From the NCBI GenBank assembly GCA_021161765.1, contig JAGGZZ010000145.1, positions 1 through 8,945 on the forward strand: DNA of 8,945 nt. Reading direction: 5' to 3'. The position numbers and the translations under genes were made by a program. The DNA comes from Candidatus Methanophagales archaeon. GTDB taxonomy: Archaea > Halobacteriota > Syntropharchaeia > Alkanophagales > Methanospirareceae. Positions 6,216 through 8,945 of the stretch are shown here, piece by piece; the stretch's first letter is position 1, and each line of letters begins with the position of its first letter. Under the pieces are notes generated by a model. It worked only from the letters and a program-made list of their open reading frames with translations. It was not told the origin of the DNA and searched no databases.

Positions 6216-6359
6216 ATGAAAATTTACCTTGATACTTGTGTCTATTGTAGACCTTTTGATGACCAATCACAGGATCGAATTGAAAAGGAAACGAAAGCAT
6301 TCATTGAAATAGTGACAAGTATAACGAAATTTATGGGGGATAGGAGGATATGGCAGTAG
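6216..6359 (+). pseudogene. Truncated PIN-domain toxin
   Basis: The ATG at 6216 is preceded by GGAGGTG (about 6197-6203). The product starts MKIYLDTCVYCRPFDDQSQD, the usual beginning of archaeal PIN ribonuclease toxins, with the first catalytic acidic residue at Asp6 and the RPFDDQ motif. Full-length PIN toxins are about 130-150 residues; here homology ends by about residue 35 and the frame closes at 47 inside the next gene. The other catalytic acids are absent, so no nuclease activity is expected. It follows the UPF0175 antitoxin with about 100 nt between, a layout that fits a former toxin-antitoxin pair. Confidence 0.6.
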
Positions 6360-6601
6360 CAACGGATAGTGCGAGTGTGAATGTAAAAGCATTAGAGGAT
6401 TTAATGAGGGAGGGAGCCAGAGCATTGATAGACCGGCTAGGATACGCAAATGCCGCACGGTTCATTGCGATATTGGGCGGAGAAAGGGATTCCGTTATAG
6501 ATATACGAGAAAAAAGAATGAAATCTGATATAGATGAGATAACAGAGCGGATAAAAAGGCGAAGATCAGACCATGGCAGTTTGATTATCGAAAATGTTTA
6601 A
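6350..6601 (+). CDS. Small antitoxin-like protein, unknown function
   Basis: The product is 83 residues. The ATG at 6350 has GGAGG (6343-6347) very close, only 2 nt away, with a second purine run GGGGGA 10 nt upstream that may serve instead. It contains VKALEDLMREGARALIDRLGYANAARFI, which resembles small proteins with an ALxxxLGxxDAxRFI pattern that are common beside PIN-type toxins in archaea and cyanobacteria. I recall this similarity only from memory and do not assign a family name. The C-terminus is charged and helical. It overlaps the dead PIN frame by 10 nt and has no intact partner downstream. Confidence 0.55.
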   Translation: MAVATDSASVNVKALEDLMREGARALIDRLGYANAARFIAILGGERDSVIDIREKRMKSDIDEITERIKRRRSDHGSLIIENV

Positions 6602-6651
6602 GAAGAAGCGAGATACCTGCAGTTTGTGGAATTTAAAAAAGAGGGATAAAA

Positions 6652-7447
6652 ATGGCTATAGAAACTGAATATGAAGGAAAAGTTGTATTGGTAACAGGCG
6701 GTGCGGGCTGCATAGGAACGAATCTATGCAAGAAGTTAGCGGAATTGGGAGCAGGGAAAGTGATAATCTTAGACAATTTATCGAGTGCATACGAGTGAAA
6801 TATTCCGGAAGGAGAGAATATAAAATTTGTAAAGGGGCAACATCTTAGACGATGAGATGCTGAAGCGCGTGTTTAAAGAGAAACCTGATTATGTATTCCA
6901 TTTAGCCGCGCATTTTGCAAACCAGAATTCAGTGGATAATCCAGAGAAGGATTTAATCGTGAATGGGATAGGAACGTTAAAAGTGTTGCAATATGCGAAT
7001 CTTATAGGAGTAAAAAGATTTGTTTACTCATCTTCGGGATGCGGGGTTTACGGACTGGACTCGAAGATGCCGTTTGAAGAGCATGATATATCCATCCGTT
7101 TGCATACACAAACTTTTCTTTCAAAAAGAAACCTTTACTAAAGAAAGAAAGCAGCAATGGGAATAAAGGAAGAAGCAGTTGGAGAAGCTATAAATCTCGG
7201 CTCGGGCAAGGAACACGGGGTTATAGATATGGCACATAAGGTGAATGATATTGCTGGTAATGAGGCGGGGGTATTATACGTGGAAAGAAGAGACTGGGAC
7301 GTTAAGCACAGGCTTCTATCCTCTATCGAGAAGGCAAAGAGGCTATTGGGTTACAAGCCGCAAATGGAATTTGAGGTGGGATTGAAGAAAGTGCATGAGT
7401 GGTTTACTGAGAACCGGGAGAACATAGAAAAAAGTGCAGAGTTTTAG
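6652..7447 (+). pseudogene. NAD-dependent sugar-nucleotide epimerase/dehydratase (SDR), copy 2, broken
   Basis: The ATG at 6652 has GAGGGA upstream. The frame begins KVVLVTGGAGCIGTNLCKKL, a good Rossmann GxxGxxG, then hits an in-frame TGA at 6796-6798. A G-run at 6833-6837 (AAGGGGC where AAGGGC fits) shifts the frame by +1. Homology resumes at NILDDEMLKRVF, PDYVFHLAAHFANQNSVDNP, and VYSSSGCGVYG (catalytic Ser region) up to DISIRLHT near 7108. Element E3 then intervenes, and homology returns at 7157 with GEAINLGSGKEHGVIDMA through RRDWDVKHRLLSSIEKAKRLLGYKP to the natural end. About 80-100 residues, including catalytic YxxxK and the substrate region, are missing. Three independent lesions make it a pseudogene. 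Confidence 0.8.
7113..7150 (+). repeat. Hairpin element E3 (short form) inside the epimerase copy 2
   Basis: TTTCTTT (7115-7121) and AAAGAAA (7125-7131) form a perfect 7-bp stem around CAA, followed by CCTTTACTAAAGAAAGAAAG. It replaces the YxxxK-containing middle of epimerase copy 2: the homology ends just before it and resumes about 7 nt after it. Confidence 0.6.
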
Positions 7448-7458
7448 AGTGGAATACC

Positions 7459-7568
7459 ATGGACACTGTAAGAGTTGCCATATCGAAAAGTATCTGCTTA
7501 AGATGCCGTCAAATCGAATCTGGATTGATTACGATGAAGATGCTGATGTATTGTATAATAATTTCAAC
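7459..7568 (+). pseudogene. DUF2283 remnant joined to copy B
   Basis: An ATG at 7459 begins MDTVRVAISKS in one frame; from about 7490 the homology continues one base out of register as KYLLKMPSNRIWIDYDEDADVLY. The string IWIDYDEDADVLY is the hallmark of small DUF2283 proteins, which are often found in toxin-antitoxin neighbourhoods. A one-base loss near the AAAAGTAT at 7486-7493 explains the shift. The normal protein would continue ISFR..., about 50 more residues, but here it gives way to copy B of the multi-copy gene at about 7560. The remnant and copy B are in the same frame, so a fusion could be translated from the internal ATG at 7503. Confidence 0.5.
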
Positions 7569-7919
7569 ATGTCAGCAAAAACAATAACTTACATGAACCT
7601 CAACGCAACTTTTCGGAAGGGACAGAGAACCGGCAACTGGAGAAAGCTTAGATTCTTAGATAAAGCGTTATACAGAGCAGCGATGGGGTATGCGAGATAT
7701 GGTAGAAGCATAGCCAATAGAATGCTTGTGGAGAAGCTTTTGGGGCTTATAGAAAGGTTAAAGGAGACGAAAGGCATGAGAATATTTAAAAGGGGATTTG
7801 AAAAAGCGGTTGCGATGCTGGAGAAAGGAGAAGAAAAAGGCGTGTTTCTCTGGGCGCCGAGGCTAAAGGATTGGCTGAAAGACCCAGATTATACATTCTG
7901 GCTGGGGACGGTGCGGTGA
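7569..7919 (+). CDS. Multi-copy basic small protein, copy B
   Basis: The product from the ATG at 7569 is 116 residues and aligns end to end with copy A, with about 26 substitutions, many of them conservative (Lys/Arg, Asp/Glu, Phe/Tyr). All invariant blocks are kept, so it looks protein-coding and under selection. Unlike copies A and C, it lacks the TATATAACC promoter upstream; the DUF2283 remnant lies directly against its start in the same frame. So either it inserted into a DUF2283 gene and depends on read-through, or it is translated as a fusion from 7503 (138 residues). The downstream DUF4258 gene starts 40 nt later. Function unknown. Confidence 0.65.
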   Translation: MSAKTITYMNLNATFRKGQRTGNWRKLRFLDKALYRAAMGYARYGRSIANRMLVEKLLGLIERLKETKGMRIFKRGFEKAVAMLEKGEEKGVFLWAPRLKDWLKDPDYTFWLGTVR

Positions 7920-7959
7920 AAGGGAAGAGGACAGACGGAATGGAAATAAGAGGAATAAA

Positions 7960-8337
7960 ATGGAAGGCAGTGATGAGCAGCCTTATGGCATAGAAATCGG
8001 CGAAAAATCAATCAATGTGGGTTGGATTTGGGAAAGGGCTAATAAAAAGGAGTTCCAACTTACAGGACACGCTCATAAAGAGCGGCAAGAAGAAATTATT
8101 GAAACAAAAGAGATTAGAGAAGCCTTGGTGAGCTGTGAAATATTAGAAAACTATCCAGATGATCCAAGAGGACCAAGCTGCCTGGTATTGGGATATTCAG
8201 GAAGTAGAGCAATTCATGTTGTTTGTGGTCGGACGAAAGGTGATTGGCTTTTGGTCATAACAGTTTATATACCAAGACTACCTAAATGGATAAATGAAAG
8301 AAAGAGGGCAAAGCGAGGTGATAAAGATGTCGCATAA
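7960..8337 (+). CDS. DUF4258 domain protein, probable toxin of a type II pair
   Basis: The product is 125 residues. The DUF4258 core spans about residues 31-118: FQLTGHAHKERQEEIIETKEIREAL, then EILENYPDDPRGPSCLVLGY, IHVVCGRTKGDWLLVITVYIP and a terminal PKWINERKR. The His-x-x-x-R at HAHKER, the YPDDPRGPSCLVLGY loop and the HVVC strand are the family hallmarks. Members have a RelE/HigB-like fold and are regularly encoded before a YgiT-type zinc-finger antitoxin, as here. The ATG at 7960 follows GAGGA at a fair distance, but the first 30 residues are not part of the core, so the start could be later or the N-terminus atypical. The next gene overlaps it by 11 nt. Confidence 0.75.
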   Translation: MEGSDEQPYGIEIGEKSINVGWIWERANKKEFQLTGHAHKERQEEIIETKEIREALVSCEILENYPDDPRGPSCLVLGYSGSRAIHVVCGRTKGDWLLVITVYIPRLPKWINERKRAKRGDKDVA

Positions 8338-8578
8338 TTATGGAGATTGTTATTTCTGTGGAGGGGAAATTGTTGAAAAGATTGTCGAACTTGAATATCG
8401 CTGGAAAGGGCAATTATACATCATAGAAGGGGTTCCTGTGGGTGTCTGCCAACAGTGTGGTGAGAAATACTTTACTGCTCAGGTATCAGAAGCAATAGAC
8501 AGAAGTGTAAAGGCAAAAGAGATCAAAAGAATTGTTAGCATCCCAGTCAAAGAATTTAAACCGGTAGAAGCATTATAA
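8327..8578 (+). CDS. YgiT-type zinc-finger antitoxin (MqsA-like N-terminal domain)
   Basis: The product is 83 residues. The ATG at 8327 is 6 nt after GAGGTG (8315-8320) and overlaps the DUF4258 stop by 11 nt, indicating coupling. Two zinc-binding CxxC pairs are visible: CYFCGG (residues 8-13) and CQQCGEKYF (about 41-49), separated by VELEYRWKGQLYIIEGVPVGV. This is the YgiT/MqsA zinc-finger layout. The tail (VSEAIDRSVKAKEIKRIVSIPVKEFKP) is short, without the helix-turn-helix domain of MqsA proper. It should neutralise the DUF4258 protein and may autoregulate the pair. Confidence 0.8.
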   Translation: MSHNYGDCYFCGGEIVEKIVELEYRWKGQLYIIEGVPVGVCQQCGEKYFTAQVSEAIDRSVKAKEIKRIVSIPVKEFKPVEAL

Positions 8579-8649
8579 GTTTAGACTGAAGACAAATACG
8601 AAGTGATAAGTGATAATCGCGGATGATATTCTACCGAACAATACAAAGG

Positions 8650-8658
8650 TATATATAA
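8650..8658 (+). promoter_or_regulatory. TATA box of multi-copy gene copy C
   Basis: TATATATAA followed by CC is centred about 30 nt before the ATG at 8684, the classic distance for a leaderless archaeal transcript. The same TATATAACC motif stands upstream of copy A. Confidence 0.45.
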
Positions 8659-8683
8659 CCCTTAAGCGGTAAAGTAAATCACC

Positions 8684-8905
8684 ATGCTAACAAAAGCAAT
8701 AACTTACGCGGGGCTCAACGCAACTTTTCGGAAGGGACAGAGAAACGGCAACTGGAGAAAGCTGCGATTCTTAGATAAAGTGCTATACAGAGCTTCGCTG
8801 TGGTATGCGAAACGCGGTAGAAACATAGCCATGCCGTCAAGTTGGTCTTGCGAACCAATAGATAATGCAGTCATTTTAACATACGACAGCATAGCCTGTG
8901 CCTGA
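8684..8905 (+). pseudogene. Multi-copy basic small protein, copy C, truncated
   Basis: The first 49 residues (8684-8830) match copies A and B: MLTKAITYAGLNATFRKGQRNGN through RGRNIA. Right after GCC at 8830 the homology ends abruptly and the frame continues with MPSSWSCEPIDNAVILTYDSIACA, unrelated and unrecognised, to a stop at 8903-8905. The last two thirds of the family sequence, with GMRIFKRGFEKAV and the WAP and FWLGTVR blocks, are missing. The promoter and start are intact, so a 73-residue chimeric protein could be made. The 24 residues after the break might belong to a resident gene that was invaded. Confidence 0.6.
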
Positions 8906-8926
8906 AAAAGCCCATAGACAATAAAA

Positions 8927-8941
8927 CGAAAACTTTATATG
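8927..8941 (+). promoter_or_regulatory. BRE/TATA promoter at the right edge
   Basis: CGAAAACTTTATATG matches the archaeal layout of a purine-rich BRE (CGAAAA) followed by a TATA box (CTTTATAT). It points rightward and a gene is expected just beyond the window. Confidence 0.45.
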
Positions 8942-8945
8942 TGTA

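Overview
This window looks like a piece of an archaeal genome, most likely a euryarchaeote related to the ANME-1/Methanophagales or Syntrophoarchaeum-type lineages. That placement is inferred from gene style: A+T-rich TATA elements 20-35 nt upstream of starts, an archaeal-type CxxC zinc protein, a tubulin-superfamily cytoskeletal gene, and dense PIN/UPF0175/DUF4258/YgiT-type toxin-antitoxin genes. I could not verify it by any search. No rRNA, tRNA or CRISPR array was seen.

Left part (1-3385) is intact and ordered. A minus-strand gene encodes an exported helical protein with a C-terminal membrane anchor, and overlaps the start of a second minus-strand gene that runs off the left edge. Facing it is a two-gene plus-strand operon: a divergent FtsZ/tubulin-superfamily protein that has lost the GTP-binding G-box, and a two-helix membrane protein with a long cytosolic helical region. 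Together they could form a membrane-associated cytoskeletal module; that function is inference.

Middle part (3386-7450) is accessory and decaying. It has a 118-residue multi-copy gene (copy A), short tandem repeats, an intact zinc protein, a broken AlbA_2-type regulator, a scrap of a family 2 glycosyltransferase, two broken sugar-nucleotide epimerase/dehydratase genes, an intact UPF0175 antitoxin with a truncated PIN toxin, and a small antitoxin-like gene. Three copies of a short hairpin element (E1-E3) sit exactly where reading frames stop or are broken.

Right part (7450-8945) has a DUF2283 remnant joined to copy B of the multi-copy gene, an overlapping DUF4258/YgiT-zinc-finger toxin-antitoxin pair, truncated copy C, and a good TATA promoter at the right edge.

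The most novel signals are the three-copy gene family with a 5' block fixed at the nucleotide level, the E elements found at gene breakpoints, and the degenerate tubulin-like operon. The rest reads as a genomic island with past surface-polysaccharide genes and current toxin-antitoxin turnover.
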